A stretch of DNA of 64,000 nt from Acidobacteriota bacterium (GCA_018000455.1 JAGNJW010000010.1:1-64000); one strand, 5' to 3'. Positions 1 through 6,776 are shown, numbered from the stretch's first letter. Notes: generated from the sequence alone by a model not told the origin. Numbers and translations: made by a program.

Positions 1-1
1 C

Positions 2-58
2 GACAGCTATCGACTCCGCGAGGCCGAGCAGGCCCAGAAGACGCGCCGCGCCTCGTGA
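2..58 (+). CDS. C-terminal tip of a gene entering from the left, possibly IS21 helper ATPase (IstB)
   Basis: Only the last 18 codons are in the window, ending in TGA at 56-58. The visible peptide begins DSYRLREAEQ and ends in a basic tail. A Ser-Tyr-Arg-Leu segment close to a basic C-terminus is typical of IstB-type helper ATPases of IS21 elements, and the next feature is another IS remnant, which fits. The fragment is too short for certainty: any gene ending in a basic helix could look like this. Confidence 0.35.
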   Translation, partial: DSYRLREAEQAQKTRRAS

Positions 59-92
59 CCCGTCGCACTCCACGAGGCGCGGGTCGACGTCG

Positions 93-488
93 GTCCAGAT
101 TTACGCGCTTCTCCGCGACCGCCAACATTTTGCGAGTCCCCGCGCGCTCATGGCGTATCTCGGCCTCGTGCCCAGTGAAGATTCGAGTGGCGATCGCCAT
201 CGGCGCGGTCGGATTACGAAAACCGGCAACGGTCTGGTGCGTCGTGTATTGGTCGAAGCGGCGTGGCACTACCAGCACCGGGCCGGCGTGGGACCGGCCT
301 TGGCCGCACGACGCGTGGGCCAGCCCCCGCGGGTGATCGCGATTGCCGACAAGGCGCAGCAGCGTCTCTGTCGCCGCTTCCGGCGACTCACCGCGGAGCA
401 CAAGCCGGCGCCGAAAGTCGTCGTGGCCGCGGCGCGGGAATTGGTCGGCTTCATCTGGGCGGCTTTGCAGCCGGCCACCGCGGCCTGA
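93..488 (+). pseudogene. IS110-family transposase, C-terminal remnant
   Basis: The frame reading FASPRALMAYLGLVPSE from about 129 to the TGA at 486-488 is the transposase IS116/IS110/IS902 domain: AYLGLVPSE, then ITKTGN, then RRVLVEAAWHY. This is the C-terminal, serine-containing half of IS110 enzymes, which recombine DNA through a circular intermediate. The N-terminal RuvC-like DEDD domain is absent; upstream of about 93 the frame loses similarity and abuts the end of another gene. It is therefore a 5'-truncated, inactive copy, probably broken by insertion of the element to its left. Confidence 0.8.
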
Positions 489-892
489 GCGCGACCACAC
501 AGCTGTAGGAGACGCGTCGTGATCGCGTCGCCAAGACGACGGATGGACCTCGGCACGATTCAGAGGATCGGCGGGCTAGTTATGCGATACGGATTCCGGT
601 CCCAACTCGCGCCCCTAGATTGCACGTCCTCTCGACGAAGCACTGTCATGTGTGCTCTGCTGCGGGCGACCGTGGTAACCACCGAATATCAGCGTGACTC
701 GTCGTCGAAGCGCCCGAAGTCGTCCGTCGTCTTGGTGGCACGATCACGACGGAGCCCGTGGACACTGACGCCGCCGTGGACGCAGAAGAACGCGTCCACA
801 GCGGCTTGGAAAGCGGCAGTGCCGTTTTCCACAGCGACCACAGGCCCTTGACAACCGGTCATTCCATATCAGCTAGCTGCGACATCCCTCCG
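489..892. other. Intergenic stretch without recognisable gene
   Basis: About 400 bases between the IS110 remnant and the first integrase-end repeat. No reading frame on either strand resembles a known protein. A short segment near 597 (tcccaactcgcg) resembles the core of the downstream repeats, but only over about ten bases. Confidence 0.5.
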
Positions 893-1045
893 TCAGGCGA
901 TACAACGAAGTCCGTCCAGGCGACGGAGCCAGCCGGCTACGTGGTTCCAACTGGCACAAATTGGGCTCACCATCACGCCGTCCTTCCCACTCAACGACTT
1001 GCGGGCGTTCGCTGCGCCGTCCCACGCTGGAATCGAACCGCGCGG
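893..1045 (-). repeat. Integrase-end repeat R1 (decayed integrase 3' terminus with T-arm-like sequence)
   Basis: Read on the minus strand, this segment encodes SPICASWNHVAGWLRRLDG and ends in a TGA at 895-893. It is plainly homologous to the last 24 residues of the integrase at 2669-4192 (SPNFASWNQLDGWLRQVEA). It aligns with R2 (1800-1940) over about 115 bases at roughly 75-80 % identity by eye, including a GGTTCGATTCC-like motif at 1029-1039. It sits immediately 3' of higA. Most likely it is the relic of an attachment site, or of the 3' end of a related integrase lost by deletion. Confidence 0.7.
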
Positions 1046-1070
1046 GGCTCGCTGACGCCTGGCCCGGCCC

Positions 1071-1373
1071 TCACGCCACCCGGGCCTTCACCGACGGCTC
1101 GACTTCCGGCCAGATCGTCTGCCGCGCCACACGCAGCTCGTAATCCGACTGCAAGTCGAGCCAGATCTCCGGCGACACTCCGAAGTGCTTACCCAGGCGC
1201 AGGGCGGTATCGGCCGTGATCGCACGGGTGCCATTGATGATGCCGCTGATGCGATTGGCTGGGACCGCCAGGTCTCGCGCCAACGCATTGATACTGATCC
1301 CCAGGGGCCGCATGAACTCCTCCATCAGGATCTCGCCCGGAGGAATAGGGTCAAGCATTCTTGCCGTCGTCAT
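1071..1373 (-). CDS. higA: HigA-family antitoxin, XRE-type HTH
   Basis: This 100-residue protein is the antitoxin of a type II toxin-antitoxin module. It should bind HigB and repress the shared promoter. The family opening DPIPPGEILMEEFM is followed by an XRE helix-turn-helix (ISINALARDLAVPANRISGI), then NGTRAITADTALRLGKHFG and SPEIWLDLQ, all hallmarks of the HigA addiction-module antidote family. The start at 1373 is chosen because GAGAGGA lies about six bases upstream and because it begins ten bases after the higB stop. It is cotranscribed with higB in the toxin-first order usual for HigBA. An upstream in-frame start would overlap higB and has no ribosome site. Confidence 0.93.
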   Translation of the reverse strand: MTTARMLDPIPPGEILMEEFMRPLGISINALARDLAVPANRISGIINGTRAITADTALRLGKHFGVSPEIWLDLQSDYELRVARQTIWPEVEPSVKARVA

Positions 1374-1383
1374 ATCGTTCCTC

Positions 1384-1662
1384 TCAGTGGTAGTCCACGA
1401 TCTCGACCTCGTGGGCATCGCCTGATCTCCAGATGAAGCACACCCGCCATTGGTCGTTGATCCGGATGCTATGTTGCCCTCTGCGGTCCCCCTTCAACGC
1501 TTCGAGTTGATTGCCAGGCGGCGCCTTCAGGTCCCCGAGCGCGCGAGCCCGGTGCAAGTACAGCAGCTTCCGACGGGCAGCCCGCTCGATGGCCTTGAAC
1601 CGCCGGACCGTGAGGTCGTTGAAGAGGGCCTCGACGCCCTTGTCGCGAAAGGACCGAATCAC
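1384..1662 (-). CDS. higB: HigB-family toxin, RelE/ParE fold mRNA interferase
   Basis: This 92-residue protein is the toxin of the module. HigB proteins cut mRNA on the ribosome. Its start reads MIRSFRDKG, with GTG as first codon. The middle contains RRKLLYLHRARALGDLKAPPGNQLEALKG and the end HSIRINDQWRVCFIWR followed by VEIVDYH, the standard HigB/plasmid-maintenance-killer architecture at full length. Nothing suggests inactivation. The gene precedes higA by ten bases. R2, a decayed integrase end, lies about 140 bases upstream and R1 lies beyond higA, so the module sits between two integration scars. Confidence 0.93.
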   Translation of the reverse strand: MIRSFRDKGVEALFNDLTVRRFKAIERAARRKLLYLHRARALGDLKAPPGNQLEALKGDRRGQHSIRINDQWRVCFIWRSGDAHEVEIVDYH

Positions 1663-1673
1663 GTCGGAAGTCT

Positions 1674-1686
1674 ATTACGCATTACG
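1674..1686 (-). promoter_or_regulatory. Probable higBA operator/promoter region
   Basis: Directly upstream of higB the hexamer ATTACG occurs twice in tandem seven bases apart (1674-1679 and 1681-1686), in a patch clearly richer in A+T than its surroundings. A repeated hexamer just before the toxin start is where HigA would be expected to bind. Position and repetition are the only evidence. Confidence 0.35.
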
Positions 1687-1799
1687 TCACGCGTCAACCT
1701 GCTCGGCGCACGTGTCGACGGTCCGGTTCAGTCCGGCGCCGTGCAGCGTCAGCGACCCTCTTCGAGAACCACCTCTGTCGAAACCTCACGCAACGAGAC

Positions 1800-1940
1800 G
1801 CAGCGCTTCAACTTGACGATCCAGCTGTCCAGTTGGTTCCAACTCGCGAAAATATGGCTCACTAGTACGCCGTCCCTACCAGTCAACGACTCGTGCGCGT
1901 TCGTGAGCGTAGCCCGCGCGCTGGAATTGAACCGGCCGCG
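1800..1940 (-). repeat. Integrase-end repeat R2 (decayed integrase 3' terminus with T-arm-like sequence)
   Basis: On the minus strand this encodes SHIFASWNQLDSWIVKLKR, matching the integrase C-terminus (SPNFASWNQLDGWLRQVEA), but the stop codon is lost. It aligns with R1 across the full length, including a GGTTCAATTCC motif at 1923-1933 that resembles a tRNA T-arm. Its core contains AGTTGG-TT-CCAACT, a near-perfect palindrome (1830-1843). It lies just downstream of vapC and upstream of higB, so it separates the two TA modules. Confidence 0.7.
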
Positions 1941-1952
1941 TCGACGAGCCGG

Positions 1953-2375
1953 TCAACCAACCAGAGCCTTGAACGGGTTGCGGATCGTCAACCGCTCGTC
2001 GATGATCTGGCCATCCTGGAGATCCTCCGTGTAGAGCGTTTCGCAGTCCGCCGCGAGCGCAGAGGCGACGACCAGGGCGTCGTACATGTGGAAGCCATGC
2101 GTTCGCGCGATCCTGACCGCCGCGTCGTGCGTGTCGATCGAGACAGCCCGCGGCGACGGACACAGGACGCGGACCGCATTGAGCACCTCGGTGATGTCGT
2201 CCCACGACATGCCGAGCTTCCGCCGCGCCGTTGCCGCGAACTCGTTGAAGACTTGCACGCTGACGACACCGCCCGCCGCCAGAAGCGCCTCGGCGACCTC
2301 TGATCGCGCGTCGTTCTTGGCGACCGAGTAGATCAGGACGTTGGTGTCGAGAAAGGGACTAGCGGGCATTCGCAT
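1953..2375 (-). CDS. vapC: VapC-family toxin, PIN-domain ribonuclease
   Basis: This is a PIN-domain nuclease of about 140 residues, the toxin of a VapBC module; VapC enzymes cleave tRNA or rRNA using Mg2+. The acidic residues of the active site are visible: FLDTNVLIY near the N-terminus, FNEFAAT in the middle, then MYDALVVASAL and YTEDLQDGQ. The reading frame overlaps the vapB stop; ATG codons at 2375 and 2369 and a TTG at 2387 are all possible starts, none with a clear ribosome site, so translation is probably coupled to vapB. Length and motifs are complete, so the toxin should be active. Confidence 0.92.
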   Translation of the reverse strand: MRMPASPFLDTNVLIYSVAKNDARSEVAEALLAAGGVVSVQVFNEFAATARRKLGMSWDDITEVLNAVRVLCPSPRAVSIDTHDAAVRIARTHGFHMYDALVVASALAADCETLYTEDLQDGQIIDERLTIRNPFKALVG

Positions 2376-2589
2376 CGTCGCGGTCAAAGACGAAACCCGA
2401 GGGAAGAGGCCGACGGAGCTTTCGCAGCTGGTCGAGCGCGTCCTGCCGACTCCGGTCTCGCTGGACCTCGAACGTCCTCACGTCGGCGATCCGAATCTCG
2501 ATCTGGTCGCCTTCCTTCAGTTCGAGCGCCTCGACGACAGCGGCTGGAAGCCGAACCGCCAAGCTGTTGCCCCACTTCGCGACCTGCAT
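2359..2589 (-). CDS. vapB: VapB-family antitoxin, AbrB/MazE swapped-hairpin type
   Basis: This 76-residue antitoxin begins MQVAKWGNSLAVRLPAAVV, the classic AbrB/MazE/SpoVT DNA-binding beta-barrel, followed by ELKEGDQIEIR. The basic, proline-containing C-terminal tail should wrap around VapC. The start is supported by GGAGG seven bases upstream. It overlaps vapC by 11 to 29 bases depending on the vapC start. An inverted repeat directly upstream is its probable operator. Confidence 0.92.
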   Translation of the reverse strand: MQVAKWGNSLAVRLPAAVVEALELKEGDQIEIRIADVRTFEVQRDRSRQDALDQLRKLRRPLPSGFVFDRDDANAR

Positions 2590-2604
2590 GCTGGCACCTC
2601 CATG

Positions 2605-2626
2605 ATATACATATCGTATTGTATAT
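2605..2626 (-). promoter_or_regulatory. Probable VapBC operator, perfect inverted repeat in A+T-rich promoter
   Basis: ATATACA (2605-2611) and TGTATAT (2620-2626) form a perfect seven-base inverted repeat with an eight-base spacer, in the only strongly A+T-rich patch of this area, 16 bases upstream of vapB. AbrB-type antitoxins typically autorepress from such sites. Confidence 0.6.
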
Positions 2627-2668
2627 TAATTGATGCCTTTCGGGGAGAGTCCGCGCCCCCCGGGCGTG

Positions 2669-2750
2669 TCACGCCACCCGCCGCAGCGCCTCGACCTGCC
2701 GCAGCCACCCATCCAGCTGGTTCCAACTCGCGAAATTTGGGCTCACCACT
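2669..2750 (-). repeat. Integrase-end repeat R3 (3' end of the intact integrase gene)
   Basis: The last codons of the integrase share the core ccagctggttccaactcgcg with R2, and a related form with R1. R3 is the undecayed member of the set. Similarity to R1 and R2 stops upstream of about 2750, so what is shared is only the integrase terminus. Confidence 0.6.
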
Positions 2751-4192
2751 CCAACTGCAATCGCATCAACGGTTTCCGCGTCGAGCGCGTTATCGACGTC
2801 GTACGCCCGAATCACGCCGTGTGGCACTGGTGTGGCACTGGAGCGGGAATCTCCCTCACGCACCATTGGGGGCGTGTATCCAGCCGCCGCCTGAGACTCC
2901 TCCAGTAGACGCAGCGCGCGCTCCAGGCGCATTGCCGTGGAACGCAGATAGCGCGACGTGGTCGTGAGGTTGGTGTGACCGAGGAAGTCGCGCACGTCGT
3001 GCAGTTCGGCGCGCGACTCCAGCAGCCGGCACGCGAACTCGCGGCGCAGGTCATGGAAGTGCAGGCCGACCACCCCGGCCTTCTTGCAAGCGGTGCGCCA
3101 AGTGGTCTTGATCGAGGCAATGGGGCCGCCCACCTCGTCGCCAAACACGTAGGCATCCGGCGGTAGCACCTCGCCTTCCGGGTCAGTCCGCAACATCTCG
3201 AGCACGGCGGCCAGGCGCTGCCCCACCGGAACGACGCGCAAGGTGCCCGTCTTGGTCTTGCCCGCGCGCAGCACCAGCGCCCGCGCTCTGCGCGCCGCGT
3301 CGCACTGCACGTCGCGCCACTGCAACGACAGCAACTCCCCCAGGCGGCATCCCGTTGACAACGCCGCAATCAGCAGGCCGCGCAGGTGCGGCGTGGCCAC
3401 CGCCATGAGCGCGTCTTCTTCGCCGGGCTGCAATCGACGCGTGCGTACGGTTTCGGCCGCGCCATCGAGCCGCACGACGTTCACGCCGTGCCGCTTGAAC
3501 GGCGTGTCGTCCCGGTATCCCTGCGCGATCGCCCAGTTGAACAGATGGCGCACGCGCGCCTTGAAGCGATTGAGGCCGACATGCCCACCCTTGGTGCTGC
3601 GACCGGCGAGTGTGGCGGACTTCAACAGGTCCGCAGGTACTTCGCGCTGCTCGGCCCGCAGCGCGGCAACCTGCCGTGCCGCGGCGAGCGCCTCGTTCAC
3701 GGCATCGAGGCGCGCGCGGAACACGGCGTCGAGATCAGCTCGCGTGACGGCCCTGAAGGGCACCGCGCCGAGTGTCGCGCGGGCTCGTCCGGCCATGTCG
3801 ACGGCGGACTCCAGTAGCAGCCGCACATGGATCTCGAACTGGCGCACCGCATGCGGCCTGCGTGTGTCGCGCCGCGCGTAGTCGCGGAGGTAGCGATCCG
3901 CGACGTCTGCCAGGCTGGGCTCAGCGGCCATCTGTGTGCTGACCTCTGGCAGCGCGAACGCACCCGCACGCACGTCAGTCCGAATGCGGTCGGCGAGCGC
4001 TTGCGCCTCGCTGCGCGACATCACATCGGCGGCTGGCCGATCCGCGAAGCGACGCAGACTCACGCGGTGGCGCACTTTCCTACCCGCGGCGTCCTTGCCG
4101 TGGCAGAACGCAAAGTGCCATGGATGCGTGCACTTCGTCCACAGTCGCGGCGTACAGCCGCACCGCTTGGAGAGCCCGTCCTGACGTCGCAT
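2669..4192 (-). CDS. Tyrosine recombinase/phage-type integrase
   Basis: This 507-residue site-specific recombinase probably integrates and excises the surrounding island. The N-terminus has a cysteine-rich arm-type segment (KRCGC, KCTHPW), followed by a SAM-like core-binding domain at about 95-225. The catalytic domain has Arg283 (STGCRLGELL), a Lys in GKTKTGTLR, HDLRRE with His380 and Arg383, His406 (FLGHTN) and Tyr415 (SRYLRS): a complete active site. About 90 residues follow the tyrosine, longer than usual, and the last 24 are what R1 and R2 copy. The start at 4192 has GAGG seven bases upstream. It lies downstream of an excisionase-like gene. Integron-type IntI features were not seen. Confidence 0.93.
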   Translation of the reverse strand: MRRQDGLSKRCGCTPRLWTKCTHPWHFAFCHGKDAAGRKVRHRVSLRRFADRPAADVMSRSEAQALADRIRTDVRAGAFALPEVSTQMAAEPSLADVADRYLRDYARRDTRRPHAVRQFEIHVRLLLESAVDMAGRARATLGAVPFRAVTRADLDAVFRARLDAVNEALAAARQVAALRAEQREVPADLLKSATLAGRSTKGGHVGLNRFKARVRHLFNWAIAQGYRDDTPFKRHGVNVVRLDGAAETVRTRRLQPGEEDALMAVATPHLRGLLIAALSTGCRLGELLSLQWRDVQCDAARRARALVLRAGKTKTGTLRVVPVGQRLAAVLEMLRTDPEGEVLPPDAYVFGDEVGGPIASIKTTWRTACKKAGVVGLHFHDLRREFACRLLESRAELHDVRDFLGHTNLTTTSRYLRSTAMRLERALRLLEESQAAAGYTPPMVREGDSRSSATPVPHGVIRAYDVDNALDAETVDAIAVGVVSPNFASWNQLDGWLRQVEALRRVA

Positions 4193-4228
4193 GGATGCCC
4201 TCAAAAGTGCGCTGCTGGTGCACTCAAG

Positions 4229-4450
4229 TCAAGAACGTTCATGAAACCCGTTGTGCTCCGATGTCGGGAGGTTGCCGTCAAGCCACGGGTCGACCCACTC
4301 GCGCTTGAACCGCAGCGCCCGACGGCCGCCGACGCGGACATGACGCAGGCGGGCGTTCCTGACCTCGCGACCGATGGTCGCTTCCGACACGCGCGCGTGG
4401 ACCGCGGCGTCGCGGCGAGTCCACCAACCGATTGGTGTAGCAACAGACAT
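4229..4450 (-). CDS. Excisionase-like HTH DNA-binding protein (HTH_17/MerR-like)
   Basis: This 73-residue protein reads WWTRRDAAVHARVSEATIGRE followed by VRVGGRRALRFKREWVDPWL, the compact winged helix-turn-helix of excisionase-family proteins. It probably bends att DNA and sets the direction of the downstream integrase, from which it is separated by 36 bases. The start at 4450 is supported by AGGAG about seven bases upstream; longer frames extend into low-similarity sequence. Confidence 0.82.
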   Translation of the reverse strand: MSVATPIGWWTRRDAAVHARVSEATIGREVRNARLRHVRVGGRRALRFKREWVDPWLDGNLPTSEHNGFHERS

Positions 4451-4723
4451 GGCTGGCTCCTGGGGAACAGCGTCGCAATGGCACCCAACAGGTGCGTGAA
4501 CAGCGGCCTGTGGCCAGCTCGGGTCGCGCACCGGCCTGAGGCCAGGTGCGACAGGCTTGTCACGTCCCCGGGCTCAGTCGCCGAGTCGTGTGCTGCCCTG
4601 TACTAGATGGAACGCTTCCGCGCGTCAGTTTCTGACAACTCGCGTCACCAGCTTGCACCGGCCGCAGGTTCGCCGTTCACATGCGCCGGAAACATCAACG
4701 AAGCCATCGACGATTTCGGCGCG

Positions 4724-4954
4724 CTACCGCGTCGTCAACTCTCGCGCGTGGGTGATCTCACGACTCGTGACGGACCGAACGTGGTCCGCGGCGACGGTGG
4801 CGACGGCCGCCGTCCCGCCATCGAGGGTCGTGAACTCGACCTCGAACGCCGCGCCATCGCTGTAGACGTGCACGACGGTACCGACATCGCCCGCCTCGAG
4901 GCGTTCGGTGGCCACAGGTGCGAGCAGCACCACGCGATCATGTTCCTTGATCAT
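4724..4954 (-). CDS. DUF4926 protein, partner of the upstream DUF6883 gene
   Basis: This 76-residue protein starts MIKEHDRVVLLAPV and contains AGDVGTVVHVYSDGAAFEVEF, the DUF4926 signature: a small beta-rich SH3-like barrel of unknown function. It begins nine bases after the stop of the DUF6883 gene, and AAGGAG lies just before that stop, so the two are almost certainly cotranscribed. I recall the two families being adjacent in other bacteria; this is family knowledge, not checked here. A toxin/antidote or nuclease/immunity relationship is conceivable but unproven. Confidence 0.82.
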   Translation of the reverse strand: MIKEHDRVVLLAPVATERLEAGDVGTVVHVYSDGAAFEVEFTTLDGGTAAVATVAADHVRSVTSREITHARELTTR

Positions 4955-4963
4955 GTCGACGAC

Positions 4964-5332
4964 TCACTCCTTGCCCGGGTAGGCCGTGACCAGCCGCGGC
5001 GCCTCGCTGCCGGCATCAACAATCCACACTGTGCGCACGGCCCGGCGGCCAGTTCCAGTGTGCGCCACCAGCCACCCCTCGACAACATGTTTCTCGCCGT
5101 GCACGGACTGGGCTGACGCCACCATGTCGCCCTCGGTCGCAACCCCCTGGAGCGCCGCCACGAGTGGCTCCGCGTCACCCGCGTGAAACCCGAGAGAGGC
5201 AAAGAACTTGGCCTTGCCACCGTTGTCCGGATGGGAGGCATTCAACAGGTAGTCGACGAGCTTCTGTCGCTCGACCACCGCGAGATGCGCGTTCCGCAGC
5301 TTCACGTCAGCGATATTCTGCCACGCCTCCAC
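4964..5332 (-). CDS. DUF6883-domain protein
   Basis: This 122-residue protein begins with GTG. It reads LRNAHLAVVERQKLVDYLLN, then SHPDNGGKAKFFASLGF, and ends RTVWIVDAGSEAPRLVTAYPG. This pattern (conserved start, HP-GKA-FF-LG, VTAYPG end) matches DUF6883, a family of unknown function often found as a stand-alone gene or at the tip of polymorphic-toxin-like proteins. It has no signal peptide. The downstream DUF4926 gene is its probable partner. The start is uncertain because no strong ribosome site is visible. A candidate small effector, but no catalytic residue can be named. Confidence 0.75.
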   Translation of the reverse strand: MEAWQNIADVKLRNAHLAVVERQKLVDYLLNASHPDNGGKAKFFASLGFHAGDAEPLVAALQGVATEGDMVASAQSVHGEKHVVEGWLVAHTGTGRRAVRTVWIVDAGSEAPRLVTAYPGKE

Positions 5333-5475
5333 ATGCGTGGAACCACGCGGCTCAGCCGACTGAGACCTACGCTCTGGCGGCGCCCGCTTGGCAGCAGGTG
5401 GTCAGGGCTCCTGGGGCTAACGCGAGGCAGCGGAGCTGAGGCACTAATGGCTCTCCCAGCAGAGCATGGCGACCA

Positions 5476-6618
5476 TCACGTAGTTGCCAGCTCGGGCGGC
5501 GCGCAGGACTCGTCAAGCCCGCAGCCCCGAAGGGGGCGGCGCAGCGCGCCGAGGCTTGACGAGGCCGAGGGCCGTCCGACAATCGCGCCCGTGATGGGCG
5601 CGCACGATGCTGGGCACTGAGAGCGGTACGTCCCCATCATCCGCATCCCGAGCACCTCGCGGAGCAGCGCGGTGCGGGTCGGGCACCGACAGCGTGCGTA
5701 TGTGAGCGCGTTCACGAAGCTGCAGTTCGTGGGCGCTCGCGACCATGACGCTCCTGGGTCCGGGACGTGGGTGTGAGCGACCCTCTGGGTTGCGGCCTGG
5801 ACGAAAGTCCGGGCGCGAAAGGGGGGTCGCTCACACCCAATTTCCTTCACCTCTCTGACATCAACCAGCGCCATCGGGGTCGGCGCCAACAAGGTGGCCT
5901 CACGAAGCGCTTTCGCATCGAGGGTGCGCAAGCGGGCGAGGAGTCTGCGATCGATCTGCGACAGGTCGGCCGGGGACTTGAGGTCGGTCCACAGACGGAA
6001 CGCGCGGGTGAAGTCGATCATCCACAGCTTCCAGTCGCTGGTGATGAGCACGTTCCCGAGGTTGCGATCGGTATCGCCCACCAGGGCCGCGAACACCCGG
6101 ATGCGGTGCATCTGCTGACGCCACTGCATCGCGTTTGGCGGCTCCCGGTGCTCCTTGAGGCGGGTGCGCTCGTCGAAGGCGTCATCGATCCACCAGGTGA
6201 GGGTGCCCGCCGTGCCGTCCCAGTCGCGATGCGCCGTGACCGGCATCATGTCGGCCAGTCCCAACATGCCGGCAATCGTGTAGGCGGCGAGGTTGAAGTG
6301 GTACGAGTCGACGAAGTTGAACTCCTGGCCCCGCGGGCCGAAGTTGGCGATGGCCTTTCGCTCGTCGATGGACTGGAACGCGGCGTCGTGGGTGACAACG
6401 CCGTCCGAGAGCGTCAGCCGCCAGGGGCTGGTGACGCCCTGGCCAATCGACCGGCTGCGAACCACTCTTGCGGTCTGCAGGAAGTGCGTCTTGGCGGCAA
6501 CGTCGAGGGCATTCGGGGCGGGTCCGCCGGCAGGCGGGGCCGCCTGGGCCCGGGCCTGCGCTACGCCGACCAGCGCGGTGAACAGCAACGCCGAGACGGA
6601 TCGGGCCAGACGAGGCAT
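5476..6618 (-). CDS. Exported kinase-fold protein (Fam20/PI3K-like motif), C-terminus probably aberrant
   Basis: This frame encodes 380 residues. The N-terminus is a signal peptide (MPRLARSVSALLFTALVGVA, cleaved near ARAQA). Residues about 45-250 look authentic: VTSPWRLTLSDG, IDERKAIANFGPRGQEFNFV, then GDTDRNLGNVLI followed 4 residues on by LWMIDFTRAFR. The latter pair resembles the catalytic-loop and metal-binding motifs of atypical kinases such as Fam20C, HipA or PI3/4-kinases. From about residue 265 onward the composition changes to Arg/Cys/Pro-rich sequence that crosses two palindromic elements (5768-5839 and 5511-5561), so the native C-terminus was probably lost by their insertion. Substrate unknown. 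Confidence 0.6.
   Translation of the reverse strand: MPRLARSVSALLFTALVGVAQARAQAAPPAGGPAPNALDVAAKTHFLQTARVVRSRSIGQGVTSPWRLTLSDGVVTHDAAFQSIDERKAIANFGPRGQEFNFVDSYHFNLAAYTIAGMLGLADMMPVTAHRDWDGTAGTLTWWIDDAFDERTRLKEHREPPNAMQWRQQMHRIRVFAALVGDTDRNLGNVLITSDWKLWMIDFTRAFRLWTDLKSPADLSQIDRRLLARLRTLDAKALREATLLAPTPMALVDVREVKEIGCERPPFRARTFVQAATQRVAHTHVPDPGASWSRAPTNCSFVNALTYARCRCPTRTALLREVLGMRMMGTYRSQCPASCAPITGAIVGRPSASSSLGALRRPLRGCGLDESCAPPELATT
5511..5561. repeat. Palindromic element A (9-base arms)
   Basis: CGTCAAGCC (5511-5519) and GGCTTGACG (5553-5561) are perfect inverted arms around a very G+C-rich core containing CCCCgaaGGGG. The structure resembles a REP-type hairpin. It lies in the non-native tail of the kinase-like frame. 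Confidence 0.55.
5768..5839. repeat. Palindromic element B (16-base perfect arms, GAAA-capped inner hairpin)
   Basis: TGGGTGTGAGCGACCC (5768-5783) and its exact reverse complement (5824-5839) flank a 40-base loop. Inside the loop GGAC-GAAA-GTCC forms a second hairpin with a GNRA tetraloop. Such perfect symmetry is not coding constraint; it points to a miniature mobile or REP-like element inserted in the kinase-like gene. Confidence 0.7.
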
Positions 6619-6776
6619 GCCGCCTCCTTGGTGAGCCGAATGGTCGCGCGGTGGCCCACAACTCGATCAGCGCTGTCGCCGGCCCGCTCCCCTCATCGAC
6701 GGTGACCCACCCCCCGCCATTTTTCCGCTGATGGACTCAGGGCGCGGCATCAGGGCCCGCCCGGAGGTCCGGAATC

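Noticed and set aside
1021..1045. Possible tRNA gene at the GGTTCGATTCC motif
   Set aside because: Only a T-arm-like 11-mer is present. No anticodon arm, acceptor stem or pairing flanks could be assembled on either strand; the same holds at 1923-1933.
893..2750. Integron with attC sites and TA cassettes
   Set aside because: The repeats follow TA genes as attC sites would, but they encode an integrase C-terminus, lack attC core sites, and the recombinase lacks IntI features and points the same way as the cassettes.
5796..5820. RNase P RNA fragment
   Set aside because: GACGAAAGTCCGGGC resembles a conserved RNase P segment, but the surrounding P3, P4 and specificity elements are missing; it is better explained as the inner hairpin of a palindromic element.
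5476..6618. HipA-type toxin
   Set aside because: The kinase-like motifs are only distantly similar, the protein has a signal peptide, and no HipB-like gene is adjacent.
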